From a virus, in IMG/VR virus record IMGVR_UViG_3300017714_002585, positions 1-64,000 of that record: a DNA stretch of 64,000 bases. The stretch is one strand, 5' to 3'. Shown here piece by piece: positions 34,812 through 42,745 of the stretch (positions are counted from its first letter, which is position 1; each line of letters begins with the position of its first letter). The notes beneath the pieces are model-generated. The model searched no databases, was not told where the DNA came from, and saw nothing but the letters and a program-made list of their open reading frames with translations. A program made the translations under genes and the position numbers.

Positions 34812-35211
34812 ACGCATAAGTGAAAAACTACCGGAGTTCTGTTTGTCTCATTGGCTATACAGAATTCCCTTAGCCATTGTGTTTATTCAACAAGGTCTAA
34901 GTAAGTTTCCAGTAACATTGGAAGGGGCTGAGTCTTTTGACTTGCCCTACATTGTTTGGTGGGTTGTTGCTTATGGGGAACTAGGCGCAGGTCTAGGTCT
35001 ACTCGTAGGCGGAGCATTCAACACAGATTATATACGTTGGATAGGAGACCTAATTACACGTTTCTCAGGTATTACAATCTGTTGTATAATGACAGGTGTT
35101 ATCTGGGTAGGCGAACCTGAAAGTCTACTAGACGTAATTCTATATGATAACTTTCACGTATTTCTATGGGTAGGTGGGTTATTCTTTGCACTAAGAGGTA
35201 ATAGAGGCTAA
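34798..35211 (+). CDS. DoxX-like membrane protein
   Basis: 137 residues from ATG 34798 (a TTG three bases upstream also fits). Four hydrophobic helices; the first, PLAIVFIQQGLSKF, matches the DoxX signature (R...g..f...G..K), and the second, VVAYGELGAGLGLLVGG, matches the G..E...g..L..G motif. DoxX proteins are associated with respiratory quinone/thiosulfate systems or redox stress. Overlap with pseudoazurin suggests a joint electron-transfer role. Confidence 0.65.
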   Translation: MNYLKRISEKLPEFCLSHWLYRIPLAIVFIQQGLSKFPVTLEGAESFDLPYIVWWVVAYGELGAGLGLLVGGAFNTDYIRWIGDLITRFSGITICCIMTGVIWVGEPESLLDVILYDNFHVFLWVGGLFFALRGNRG

Positions 35212-35220
35212 ATAGAATGT

Positions 35221-35511
35221 ATGGCGAGAATTGGACGTAAACGGGTCCTGCAATGGATCAAAGAAGACTACAACACTAACCCGATAAGATTTACTACAGA
35301 GGTTAGTGGGATGACCTTAAACTTAATGGCCGCAATAATATTAATGTGGTACAGCCCAAATCCTCCAATGTTTTGGGCTTACATTTTCTTCATACTAGCT
35401 AGTGGATTATTAATGGTGGCGGCTTTTAGTCGTAAATCATTTGGATTTACTTTTATGTATATCGTTTATTTGATGATAGATGGTATAGGTTTTCTAAAAA
35501 CTCTAATTTGA
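35221..35511 (+). CDS. Three-helix membrane protein, unknown
   Basis: 96 residues; a basic N-terminus (ARIGRKRVLQWIKEDY) then three hydrophobic helices. It follows the DoxX-like gene by nine bases, ending right before the convergent minus-strand block. Likely co-functional with pseudoazurin and DoxX-like, but the family is not recognised. Confidence 0.55.
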   Translation: MARIGRKRVLQWIKEDYNTNPIRFTTEVSGMTLNLMAAIILMWYSPNPPMFWAYIFFILASGLLMVAAFSRKSFGFTFMYIVYLMIDGIGFLKTLI

Positions 35512-35682
35512 TTATTTTTTCTTAGCGACTGAACCCTTGTTCCGTCCTTTTTTTATAACGTAGTCTTGTGTGCCATTTGCACCGGTCTCTACTTCTTTTC
35601 TTAAAAATCTTGCAAGTAATTTTTCTTTTGTATCACGTAATACTTTAGCAGTGTATCCTGTAAGTGATTTAGTATCTCTCAT
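35512..35682 (-). CDS. Very small basic protein, unknown
   Basis: 56 residues, starting MRDTKSLTGYTAKVLRD, very rich in Lys and Arg and ending KKK. The stop immediately abuts the convergent plus-strand gene. The frame has sensible composition and an AGGAA-type sequence upstream, so it is probably real; possibly RNA-binding. Confidence 0.45.
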   Translation of the reverse strand: MRDTKSLTGYTAKVLRDTKEKLLARFLRKEVETGANGTQDYVIKKGRNKGSVAKKK

Positions 35683-35694
35683 AAATTCCTTGTA

Positions 35695-35964
35695 TTAATC
35701 TTCATCGTATGTGGTAACACCTGAACGATTAGCACCACTAGTATCTCTTTCATTAATATCAGACATTTCTTGTCTAAACGCAACACAGTCTGCCTCTGTT
35801 GCAAAAGAGATTTTAGTGTACTCTCCGCCTAGACTTGATAAAATATCTCTTTCTAGTATTTTACCTTCATCTACATAACGGTCATAAATTACCTGTGCTT
35901 CATCTGAGCATTGGTTACCGTTCTCGTTAGTACCTTCATTTTTAAATCTTAGTATATGTGGCAT
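35695..35964 (-). CDS. Small acidic protein, unknown
   Basis: 89 residues. GGGAG precedes the ATG, and a late octamer lies upstream (35987-35994). Begins MPHILRFKNEGTNENGNQCS; rich in Asp/Glu. Family not recognised. It may be expressed later than the rest of the minus-strand block. Confidence 0.5.
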   Translation of the reverse strand: MPHILRFKNEGTNENGNQCSDEAQVIYDRYVDEGKILERDILSSLGGEYTKISFATEADCVAFRQEMSDINERDTSGANRSGVTTYDED

Positions 35965-35986
35965 CTTTATCTCCCTAATATACTAC

Positions 35987-35994
35987 TATTTATC
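35987..35994 (-). promoter_or_regulatory. T4-like late promoter GATAAATA
   Basis: Minus-strand octamer 23 bases before the ATG at 35964, just beyond the 3' end of the upstream oxygenase gene; adds late expression of the last two genes. Confidence 0.55.
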
Positions 35995-35998
35995 TATT

Positions 35999-36418
35999 TT
36001 ATGCTACAGTGATAGCAAAACGCCAATCTGTAATATTTCTTACTGTATGATGTGTGTTTACTGACAGTTTATACCATTCTTCTTTAGGTAAAATGACAGT
36101 ATCTATTGGATTTTGTGAAGTTTTTTCTTCAAACCAGCATGTCTCAACATTATCTCCTCCTGGAGATATGATATAGTTTATTGCAAAATCTCTGCCTCTA
36201 TCGATATGCACTGGTATATCTTCTGTTAATGTTTGATATCTAAACTTAGTACAATCGGGGAATAAGGGTTGTAGATATTCTCTTAACTCAGATTGACATT
36301 CATGTATTGTATAATTCTTACTTTTACCACCAAATATATTTTCAAGTTTTAATACTTCATACATTGGTAATATTAAATTATCTGGTACCTTTGGTAAGTC
36401 TAATTTGGTGTAGTTCAT
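35999..36418 (-). CDS. Probable 2-oxoglutarate/Fe(II) oxygenase-like protein, small
   Basis: 139 residues. A single double-stranded beta-helix pattern with Fe-ligand-like residues: IPVHIDRGRDFAINYI (H-x-D) and NTHHTVRNITDWRFAI (distal His plus Arg). This resembles aspartyl/asparaginyl hydroxylase-like enzymes. It overlaps the other oxygenase by four bases. Hydroxylation of a small molecule or protein is inferred; the substrate is unknown. Confidence 0.55.
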   Translation of the reverse strand: MNYTKLDLPKVPDNLILPMYEVLKLENIFGGKSKNYTIHECQSELREYLQPLFPDCTKFRYQTLTEDIPVHIDRGRDFAINYIISPGGDNVETCWFEEKTSQNPIDTVILPKEEWYKLSVNTHHTVRNITDWRFAITVA

Positions 36419-37095
36419 AATAGTAACTCTTTCAACGTTGGTATACTATCAGTGCTTAATGAAATAAAAAATTGATATACGTTATCACCGATAGAACTTG
36501 CATCATGTATTACATGTGTATCTGTTATATATAATCTACCTGCTTCTATATCTTTTTCTCTTACTAAATCATATGATAGATTACCCTCTGCCACTTCTCT
36601 TGGACTGGCTGTTTTTCTATCTTTATCAAATTGAAATATCATATTATCTGGATCATTGGTTCCCCATAGTCTAATAATATCACTAGGTATTTTAGTATCT
36701 GTATGTGGTTTAAAATGTCCAGTAGTATGCCACTTTAATATAGCACTTCTATACATAAAAGGTTTAATTGGTTCAAGAGGATCAAAGCATGATTCTGATA
36801 ACATTGGAGTAGGTGAAGTACATTTCGGGTCACGTACTTTATCTTCTTCTTTCTTTCCTTCGTTCCATTGATTTAATGGATAACATATAGGTTCTGGATT
36901 GTTGAACATATCTCCGTTTAAATTAACGAGAGGAGCTCCATATCTTGGATATTCAGTGTGTTTAGTACCCCAACGTCTAAATGCATATCTGTATTCATGC
37001 ATTTGTTCTTCAAACAAATTTACATCAATTTTCATATCAAGAGGTTGTAATACAGTTGGATGAAACTTATTATATTCTTCTAGTCCTAATGACAT
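36415..37095 (-). CDS. Probable aspartyl/asparaginyl hydroxylase-like 2-oxoglutarate oxygenase
   Basis: 226 residues. Metal motif candidates: FKPHTDTKIPSDIIRLW (H-x-D) and YITDTHVIHDASSIGD (distal His), with a beta-rich core in the Asp/Asn beta-hydroxylase pattern. Catalyses O2- and 2-oxoglutarate-dependent hydroxylation in known members. Next to a second small oxygenase with coupled start and stop codons. The substrate is unknown; nearby sulfotransferase-like genes suggest a common product. Confidence 0.6.
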   Translation of the reverse strand: MSLGLEEYNKFHPTVLQPLDMKIDVNLFEEQMHEYRYAFRRWGTKHTEYPRYGAPLVNLNGDMFNNPEPICYPLNQWNEGKKEEDKVRDPKCTSPTPMLSESCFDPLEPIKPFMYRSAILKWHTTGHFKPHTDTKIPSDIIRLWGTNDPDNMIFQFDKDRKTASPREVAEGNLSYDLVREKDIEAGRLYITDTHVIHDASSIGDNVYQFFISLSTDSIPTLKELLL

Positions 37096-37110
37096 TTCGT
37101 GTCCTTTACA

Positions 37111-37698
37111 TTAATAGTAACCGAAAGCCCAATACTTCTCTTTACACCACCAACATTCTTTACATGGTCTAGGCAGACTTTCACTTTCACAACTGATAGT
37201 TAAGTTTGCTAGGTCTTGTAAATTATGTTCGTTATATAATTCTGCTACCGTTTGTTTAGTACTATTTATAAACGGACGATAATGATATACCCCATGTGAT
37301 GAGATTACTCTAATTTCTCGCTTTTTGTCTCTACTTTCATCACGTCCTTCTGTCATTAATTCAGAGGGATTAAGTGTCATACCAGTTAAGATACCTGATG
37401 CTTGATGTTTATTAATAAGTCTATCTCTAGTTTTGGTTCTGTTGTTTCGTGCTTCATTTCTGTCTTTATAGTATCCAATATAATGTTCTTCAATTCTGTT
37501 TGGAAATCTTGCATGTAACCAATTCGTAATTGCTATTACATTAAATAGATTATAGTAATTTAAAGATTGATGACATACACTACTTAAGACCAGCTTTGTA
37601 TTTGGTAACTCTTTTAGAACTAGATAAGAGAGCAACGCACTATCAAGTCCGCCACTCAACATCATTACATATGTTCCAGAGTTAGGTATGTCTTTCAT
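37111..37698 (-). CDS. QueC-like PP-loop enzyme
   Basis: 195 residues. The PP-loop is MLSGGLDSALLSYLV (ATP pyrophosphate site). The C-terminus has four Cys in ISCESESLPRPCKECWWCKE, like the zinc site of QueC (7-cyano-7-deazaguanine synthase), which makes preQ0. The size is slightly smaller than QueC (about 225). It could work with the DpdA/TGT-like gene at 61908 in 7-deazaguanine DNA modification. But other PP-loop amidotransferases or asparagine-synthase-like enzymes are possible, and queD, queE and folE are not in the window. Overlaps the upstream gene by one base. Confidence 0.6.
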   Translation of the reverse strand: MKDIPNSGTYVMMLSGGLDSALLSYLVLKELPNTKLVLSSVCHQSLNYYNLFNVIAITNWLHARFPNRIEEHYIGYYKDRNEARNNRTKTRDRLINKHQASGILTGMTLNPSELMTEGRDESRDKKREIRVISSHGVYHYRPFINSTKQTVAELYNEHNLQDLANLTISCESESLPRPCKECWWCKEKYWAFGYY

Positions 37699-38399
37699 TA
37701 TTTTATACCAGTAAAACTACGATGTACTGTGTTATCCAGAACTTTTTTATAATCTTTGTTCTTAGTTAAATCTTTCAATTTAGAATCTTGTGAAATTAAT
37801 TCTTCTTCACTTCTAAATTCAGATGGTAGACCAAGTTTTTCAAACACTTCATATATTGATAGTTGTTGTAAATCAAAGAAGTTTTCTATATTTGTATTTT
37901 CTATATTAATTTGTTTAATCATACGTGCATCATTTTCGTACCAATCATAATGTGGATACGATATATCCCAACCACCTACTTTGTTTCTCCACCAATCAAA
38001 ACAAAAATCAGATGGCATATACACAGCCATAATCTTTGATTTTGGAAATAAGTCTTGTAGTAAAGGAAGATGATATGCAAACCAATGACTTTTTATTATC
38101 TTAACACCATAGTTAAAATCTTTATATGGCTTTTTGAATTCTTTTATAATTTCATCTTTTGTCATATCTTGTAGATTATCAAATCTTTGACCTTGATTAT
38201 GATATGGACCCCAATAAGCACCTCGATGCCAACCATACTGTTTTGTTTTACCATTAGGTGTAACATAGTCTCTGGCGTATTCTAGTTCGCTTCTTTCATC
38301 ACTAATATTAATATTTGGATTAGTACTAATAGCACGTAAGGTGCCACTCCATCTACTTCCAGGAGCACCCGTTGCCAATATTAAATCTTGTCCGTCCAT
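37698..38399 (-). CDS. Sulfotransferase-like P-loop protein 1
   Basis: 233 residues. The N-terminal nucleotide loop is LATGAPGSRWSGTLRAI, like the 5'-PSB loop of PAPS-dependent sulfotransferases; KIIKSHWFA could be the strand carrying the catalytic His, and KIMAVYMPSDFCFDWW the 3'-PB region. It shares DITYPHY...W with the 39472 paralogue. Transfers a sulfuryl group in known families; acceptor unknown. Start-stop overlap with its neighbours. Confidence 0.6.
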   Translation of the reverse strand: MDGQDLILATGAPGSRWSGTLRAISTNPNINISDERSELEYARDYVTPNGKTKQYGWHRGAYWGPYHNQGQRFDNLQDMTKDEIIKEFKKPYKDFNYGVKIIKSHWFAYHLPLLQDLFPKSKIMAVYMPSDFCFDWWRNKVGGWDISYPHYDWYENDARMIKQINIENTNIENFFDLQQLSIYEVFEKLGLPSEFRSEEELISQDSKLKDLTKNKDYKKVLDNTVHRSFTGIK

Positions 38400-39472
38400 A
38401 ATTTTTCTCTGCTATTGTGTGATAGAACTTTTTTAAGTGCTAGTTTAGAACTTATACCATCGAATTGTAAATTGCAGTGGTCGTTCCCATAGCATATTGT
38501 ATCTTCTGGTAATCTCCATAAGAAGTCTATTGCATTTTGATAACTCTGTTTACTTGTCTTTAGTAAGTTACTTGGTATTCTTTTTAATGCTCCGTCCCAC
38601 CATATTATTCCTTGTCCATTAGTATCAATAGAACTAATATCTTTTATATTCATTCTATGCCACTTATGATTTAAACTTTTGTATTTGTTCCAGTGTTCTT
38701 GCCATTTGTCTCCAAAATGATTCTGTACATCTTCCCATACGACTTTCCATTTTCTATCTTCACTAGTAAATTTCTTTCTATTCCAAAGTGACATACTAGG
38801 AAATTTATTGTTAAGATGTTCTATCCATGATTCAAAATCATTTCCATCCCAATTTTCAATAGTATACTTGTGAACATGAAGACTTATCTTTGAGATATCG
38901 ACATGATGTATTACAGACTTCTCATTAAACCCATGATGGTCTAATATACAGTTAATGAAAAATCCACTACTTACTGTTATTGCCCAATCAACTGGCTTAG
39001 TTACATTTCCGTAATTTGGTATTTCATTGTGCATTAGATATGTAATATTACTATCATCAATTAAACTTGTTAAAATGATATCATGGCTATTATAAAATTC
39101 TTCTGCACTATCTGTGTTTAACTTGTGAATAAACTTTGCTTTTACATGGGTTGTACCTTCGCCCAATGGTTTATGAAACCAAACATCATCACTAAAATGT
39201 ATATACTCATGCTTTGATGCTTCTATCATTTCTTTATAATGATGTTCATATGCACCCCACAAGAATATAGTTCCAGCATTAACAACCATAACAATATCAT
39301 AGTCATGTAAGTAAGTGTAACTGTCCATTACATAATAATCAACTTGATTTTCTGTTGGTAATCTATTACATTCTTGATAATCTAAACTTAATTGTGTGTA
39401 ATTTAGAGCAATCTTATCGTGGTGTTCATTTCCATTTTTAAGTACAACGATTGCATATTTTAGTTTTGTCAT
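38381..39472 (-). CDS. Unknown protein in the tailoring operon
   Basis: 363 residues. Starts KLKYAIVVLKNGNEHHD with a strand typical of a nucleotide-binding or glycosyltransferase-like fold; YDIVMVVNAGTIFLWGAYEHH could be its second strand with a DxD-like site absent. Very rich in His, Asn and Trp. A transferase role is plausible from the neighbours only. It lies between two sulfotransferase-like genes with overlaps on both sides. Confidence 0.5.
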   Translation of the reverse strand: MTKLKYAIVVLKNGNEHHDKIALNYTQLSLDYQECNRLPTENQVDYYVMDSYTYLHDYDIVMVVNAGTIFLWGAYEHHYKEMIEASKHEYIHFSDDVWFHKPLGEGTTHVKAKFIHKLNTDSAEEFYNSHDIILTSLIDDSNITYLMHNEIPNYGNVTKPVDWAITVSSGFFINCILDHHGFNEKSVIHHVDISKISLHVHKYTIENWDGNDFESWIEHLNNKFPSMSLWNRKKFTSEDRKWKVVWEDVQNHFGDKWQEHWNKYKSLNHKWHRMNIKDISSIDTNGQGIIWWDGALKRIPSNLLKTSKQSYQNAIDFLWRLPEDTICYGNDHCNLQFDGISSKLALKKVLSHNSREKLWTDKI

Positions 39473-40185
39473 TATAATCTTTCATCTATCCTATCAAAGT
39501 TATAATAAGCAATATGAGTGTCTAACGTAACGTCCCTACTAGGATCATTCTTTTCGAAGAAATAACCTTCTATACTTTTTATAAATCTATTCTCACTATC
39601 AGTTATATCCCAATAGTCTTTCCAATGTTTACTTGTTGCAGTATGTACTGTTAAGTTTCTGTTAAATATCCATTGTCTAGCATCTTTAGTTTCTTCTTTA
39701 ATATATTCACGTGCAGTTTCTTCATCTTTGTAATGATTATGATACTTTGGATAAGTTATATCGAAGCCCCCTGCTCCGAACCAACCTCTGTAACAACTTT
39801 CAATTGGTCTGAATACAATCATTATTTTACTTTTAGGAAAAGTCTCTGCAATGAAATCTAAATTGTTAGATATCATATGTGATTTTACAATTCTATATTC
39901 AGTTGGCTTTTCTTCTTTCCAGGCTTTGTCTATTTCATTTAAGATTTCTTGTTTTGTAAACTTATTAATCTCATGCCAGCCTTCACCTAGTTCCATACCT
40001 GTACCGAAATAACTTCCTAAGTGTTGTGCCTTATTAAACTTAGTTGGGTGAGTATATTCTCTATCTGCATTTCTATCAGTAGTATTGATGTTAATCTTTT
40101 TTGTCATAGACAATACATTACTGACTGCACTCCATTTACTTCCAGGAGCACCTGTGAAAAATATCAATTTACTTTCATCTACCAT
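39472..40185 (-). CDS. Sulfotransferase-like P-loop protein 2
   Basis: 237 residues. FFTGAPGSKWSAVSNVL is the 5'-PSB-like loop; YRIVKSHMIS and KIMIVFRPIESCYRGWFG continue the sulfotransferase pattern (His after KS, R..E..). A clear paralogue of the 37698 gene: the two share the loop GAPGS[RK]WS, the IVKSH segment and GFDITYPKY. Overlaps its neighbours. Sulfation of a polysaccharide, lipid or metabolite is possible; no acceptor can be read. Confidence 0.65.
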   Translation of the reverse strand: MVDESKLIFFTGAPGSKWSAVSNVLSMTKKININTTDRNADREYTHPTKFNKAQHLGSYFGTGMELGEGWHEINKFTKQEILNEIDKAWKEEKPTEYRIVKSHMISNNLDFIAETFPKSKIMIVFRPIESCYRGWFGAGGFDITYPKYHNHYKDEETAREYIKEETKDARQWIFNRNLTVHTATSKHWKDYWDITDSENRFIKSIEGYFFEKNDPSRDVTLDTHIAYYNFDRIDERL

Positions 40186-40930
40186 CTAAAAATCTCTTTA
40201 TTCTTCGCCATTTACTATATCTATTTGGCGAAATAGTTAATACGTTATCATGGCTATAAGATTCTCTATCCCAACTTCTTTCTGCAATAGGAGAGTATAC
40301 ATGTTCCCAATATTCATCATCGTATTTGTCCATGTACTTTGTTTTATATTTATCCCACGCCCATATATCTCTTACAGTAAAATCAGAACCTAACTCTTTT
40401 GATATAGTTTGCAGTTTTTTACCGTATACAGTATTCTCTCCTCCTACCCATTTCATTTTAACATGACCTGGGAATAGTGCAGTAGTTTCTGTATATCTTG
40501 AGGCGATAGTATAATCATCACCTATTAGATTTATTATCTTTGCTTTAGGAAATCTTTTATTTAATTTAATCGGGTGTTCATGTGTACAGAAAACTAATCT
40601 ATTCTTCTTCATTAATTCTCGACCACCCATCTTTTCAAAACGTGGATAGAAGAATCTATTGTAATAATATTCTTCATCAGGTATAAAATCTTTTACGTAA
40701 TCATGTAGTGGAGGTAAAGCACCTTTTGGTACTAATCTATCATAGTGATATTTACTTGCATATCTTTGTCTGATATCTGTATGTTTGAAATGAATGTTCC
40801 AAGGATTAATTCCATTATCTTTATGACTATACCAATGTATATCAGGTAGACAAGATATTACACGACCTACTCTGTGTCCTTTGTTTCCTTGTTCAAATGA
40901 TATGAATATTAATCTACTACCGTCTAACAC
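40175..40930 (-). CDS. Sulfotransferase-like P-loop protein 3 (divergent)
   Basis: 251 residues from GTG 40930, inside the ligase gene's last codons; the longer frame from 40972 adds residues within the ligase. Starts MLDGSRLIFISFEQGNKGHR, a loop in the same position as in the other two but with a changed Gly pattern. RLVFCTHEHPIKLNKRF resembles the sulfotransferase His strand. Contains many Tyr, Trp and Arg. Assignment is weaker than for the other two. Confidence 0.5.
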   Translation of the reverse strand: MLDGSRLIFISFEQGNKGHRVGRVISCLPDIHWYSHKDNGINPWNIHFKHTDIRQRYASKYHYDRLVPKGALPPLHDYVKDFIPDEEYYYNRFFYPRFEKMGGRELMKKNRLVFCTHEHPIKLNKRFPKAKIINLIGDDYTIASRYTETTALFPGHVKMKWVGGENTVYGKKLQTISKELGSDFTVRDIWAWDKYKTKYMDKYDDEYWEHVYSPIAERSWDRESYSHDNVLTISPNRYSKWRRIKRFLDGR

Positions 40931-41627
40931 TCTTTCTTCCCATATAATAATAGTGACCATCTTCTTTTGCAACTATGTCGCCTGTAGCAAACCAATCGTC
41001 ATAAACACATATGTCACCTTTTACATATAGTTCACCATCGACAATCTTTGTATCACAATGAGTTTCACTACCCATTATTGTTTCTGTTGTCTGTACTTTT
41101 ATACCAGGCACAAATGTTCTATTGATTGCAACTGGACCAACTTCTGTCATACCCCAATTAACAATAAAGATTGCACCTCTATCAATAAAGTTTTGTATAA
41201 TGCCACTTTGTACTCTGTCACTGCCACACATAATGATTTTATCTTCTAAGTTTAGACTATCGAAACTCTTTGTCTTCATTATCGCTCTTGCCATATCAGG
41301 TGTTAAGTGACTGTGCGTAAAATCTTTTATCTTTCTTACCCAAGAAAATGCATTAAACTTTTCTACTTCAATTTCTGCATTGACTTCATAACCTGGTAAT
41401 GTTTGTGCCAGTAATCCACCTGCATGTTTTAATGTACATACGGTTAATATCTTACTGTCCTTATCTATGCCTTGCACTTCTCTAGCAATAGCATTCGCAT
41501 ATCTTAACTTTTCTGGTGGCTGAAAGATATTCTTAGGAGTACCTGTTGAACCACTACTTTGTAGTATACAGCCCTCCATAATCATATCATCAAATTCGTT
41601 TTTAGTTATACTGTCTTCTAATTTCAT
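40917..41627 (-). CDS. Lidless AMP-forming acyl/aryl ligase (ANL family)
   Basis: 236 residues. Core motifs of the ANL family are present: LQSSGSTGTPKNIFQ (A3), NWGMTEVGP (A5), DDWFATGDIV (A7) and YYYMGRKS (A8 start). It stops right after A8, so the C-terminal lid domain (with the A10 Lys) is missing, and the N-terminal 150 residues of normal family members are absent too. It may form an acyl-AMP for the phage ACP (31232) or for another transferase in this operon. The family call is firm; the reaction is inferred. Overlaps the acetyltransferase-like gene. Confidence 0.78.
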   Translation of the reverse strand: MKLEDSITKNEFDDMIMEGCILQSSGSTGTPKNIFQPPEKLRYANAIAREVQGIDKDSKILTVCTLKHAGGLLAQTLPGYEVNAEIEVEKFNAFSWVRKIKDFTHSHLTPDMARAIMKTKSFDSLNLEDKIIMCGSDRVQSGIIQNFIDRGAIFIVNWGMTEVGPVAINRTFVPGIKVQTTETIMGSETHCDTKIVDGELYVKGDICVYDDWFATGDIVAKEDGHYYYMGRKSVRR

Positions 41628-42141
41628 TATATTTTTCTACGTTTAATATCCATGTGTTTTGATTAACACTAAAAATTTCACTTACACCTAAGTTCTTAAC
41701 TAGGTCTATCTTTTCTAAATGATAAAATGTTTTATCAATTCTATTCATCTTTCCACTTGCATCATGTTCAGTATTTGTAGTGATATAAATGAATAGGTTA
41801 TCTAAATCTGTTTCTTTACTTGATGCATAATCTATTTGATATGGTAGCTGACTATGAAAGCAATAACTTTGCATGTGATGTCTATTCAACCCTATCTTTT
41901 TACTTTCAGTCTGTACACCTCTAAACAATGCTCTCCACCCATTAGCCCATGGATGTATTCCGCTGACACTAACCATACGTTCATCAACGTAGGTTGCATG
42001 CCACATACCACCTTGTTCTAAACACCAATCAAACTTCATATCTTCCAATGTGCTATTATTGTTGAAGCCTTTTGCTTCACATGTTTTTAGAAAGTTTTCA
42101 AGTTCGGGTGTTACTATATGTAGTTCCTTAGTAATAATCAT
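41602..42141 (-). CDS. GNAT-like acyltransferase
   Basis: 179 residues from ATG 42141; a TTG at 42150 extends it by three residues. The pattern MWHATYVDERMVSVSGIHPW (strands 3-4) and the later GKMNRIDKTFYHLEK helix followed by a VNQNTWILNV strand suggests a GNAT fold, but the acetyl-CoA pyrophosphate loop (Q/R-x2-G-x-G/A) is not obvious. First gene of the minus-strand operon, next to overlapping promoters. Moderate confidence. Confidence 0.5.
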   Translation of the reverse strand: MIITKELHIVTPELENFLKTCEAKGFNNNSTLEDMKFDWCLEQGGMWHATYVDERMVSVSGIHPWANGWRALFRGVQTESKKIGLNRHHMQSYCFHSQLPYQIDYASSKETDLDNLFIYITTNTEHDASGKMNRIDKTFYHLEKIDLVKNLGVSEIFSVNQNTWILNVEKYNEIRRQYN

Positions 42142-42143
42142 GC

Positions 42144-42172
42144 TTGACAATATATTTATATACTGATATTAT
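42144..42172 (+). promoter_or_regulatory. sigma70-like promoter (plus) in divergent knot
   Basis: TTGACA, 17 bases, TATTAT, reading to tRNA-Gly and tRNA-Ala. Shares its -10 with the minus promoter. Confidence 0.75.
42153..42160 (-). promoter_or_regulatory. T4-like late promoter TATAAATA (minus)
   Basis: Exact TATAAATA on the minus strand. A start six bases on falls at about 42147, six bases from the ATG at 42141. Confidence 0.5.
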
Positions 42173-42196
42173 ACATGATAAATAATACGAAGTCAA
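42168..42196 (-). promoter_or_regulatory. sigma70-like promoter (minus) in divergent knot
   Basis: TTGACT, 17 bases, TATAAT, reading into the minus-strand tailoring operon. Confidence 0.75.
42177..42184 (+). promoter_or_regulatory. T4-like late promoter GATAAATA (plus)
   Basis: 20 bases before tRNA-Gly, lying between the -10 and -35 of the minus-strand sigma70 promoter. Confidence 0.55.
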
Positions 42197-42203
42197 TAGA
42201 AAA

Positions 42204-42278
42204 GCGGGCGTAACTCAGTGGTAGAGTCCCTCGTTGCCAACGAGGTTGTCGTGAGTTCGAATCTCATCGCCCGCTCCA
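42204..42278 (+). tRNA. tRNA-Gly (anticodon GCC)
   Basis: Acceptor GCGGGCG/CGCCCGC, anticodon stem CCTCG/CGAGG with loop TTGCCAA, T loop TTCGAAT, discriminator T, encoded CCA. Confidence 0.96.
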
Positions 42279-42285
42279 TTTCTAA

Positions 42286-42361
42286 GGGGCATTAGCTCAG
42301 TTGGGAGAGCGCCTGATTTGCATTCAGGAGGTCGTGGGTTCGACTCCCTCATGCTCCACCA
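42286..42361 (+). tRNA. tRNA-Ala (anticodon TGC)
   Basis: Acceptor GGGGCAT/ATGCTCC (one G-U), anticodon stem CCTGA/TCAGG with loop TTTGCAT, T loop TTCGACT, discriminator A, encoded CCA. Seven bases after tRNA-Gly. Confidence 0.96.
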
Positions 42362-42381
42362 TAACATAAAAGGAGAGGAAT

Positions 42382-42576
42382 ATGGTATGGATACTCATAT
42401 GGTTACAATTAGCAGGAAATCAAAACATGGACTATTATCACATAGACACGTTTGATACATTAGATGCCTGTGTAGAAGAATTATCAACGGCCTCAGTCTT
42501 AGTTACTCACAAAAATGCAACAATAGACTGTATTCCCGTAAAAACAACAAGAGAAGTAGAAATTCAAGTCAAATAA
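42382..42576 (+). CDS. Small protein with hydrophobic N-terminus, unknown
   Basis: 64 residues with AGGAGAGG upstream. A short hydrophobic start (VWILIWLQLAG) could be a weak signal or anchor; two Cys follow (ACVEEL and TIDCIPVK). Between tRNA genes. Unknown. Confidence 0.5.
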   Translation: MVWILIWLQLAGNQNMDYYHIDTFDTLDACVEELSTASVLVTHKNATIDCIPVKTTREVEIQVK

Positions 42577-42579
42577 GTA

Positions 42580-42609
42580 TTGACTTTTACTACTAAAGTA
42601 TGATATAAT
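42580..42609 (+). promoter_or_regulatory. sigma70-like promoter
   Basis: TTGACT, 18 bases, TATAAT, 26 bases before tRNA-Asp; also able to drive the symporter gene. Confidence 0.7.
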
Positions 42610-42635
42610 TTACTCTTAATAATCATTAGATTATT

Positions 42636-42712
42636 GGGGGTGTAGTTCAGTTGGTTAGAACGCTTGCCTGTCACGCAAGAGGCCGAGGGTTCGAGTCCCT
42701 TCACTCCCGCCA
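42636..42712 (+). tRNA. tRNA-Asp (anticodon GTC)
   Basis: Acceptor GGGGGTG/CACTCCC, anticodon stem CTTGC/GCAAG with loop CTGTCAC, T loop TTCGAGT, discriminator G, encoded CCA. Confidence 0.96.
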
Positions 42713-42745
42713 AAAAATATAAGAAATGTCTAAGGAGGACAATTT

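Noticed and set aside
37263-37270. TATAAATA on the minus strand inside the QueC-like gene
   Set aside because: No gene start follows within a useful distance, so treated as chance in AT-rich DNA.
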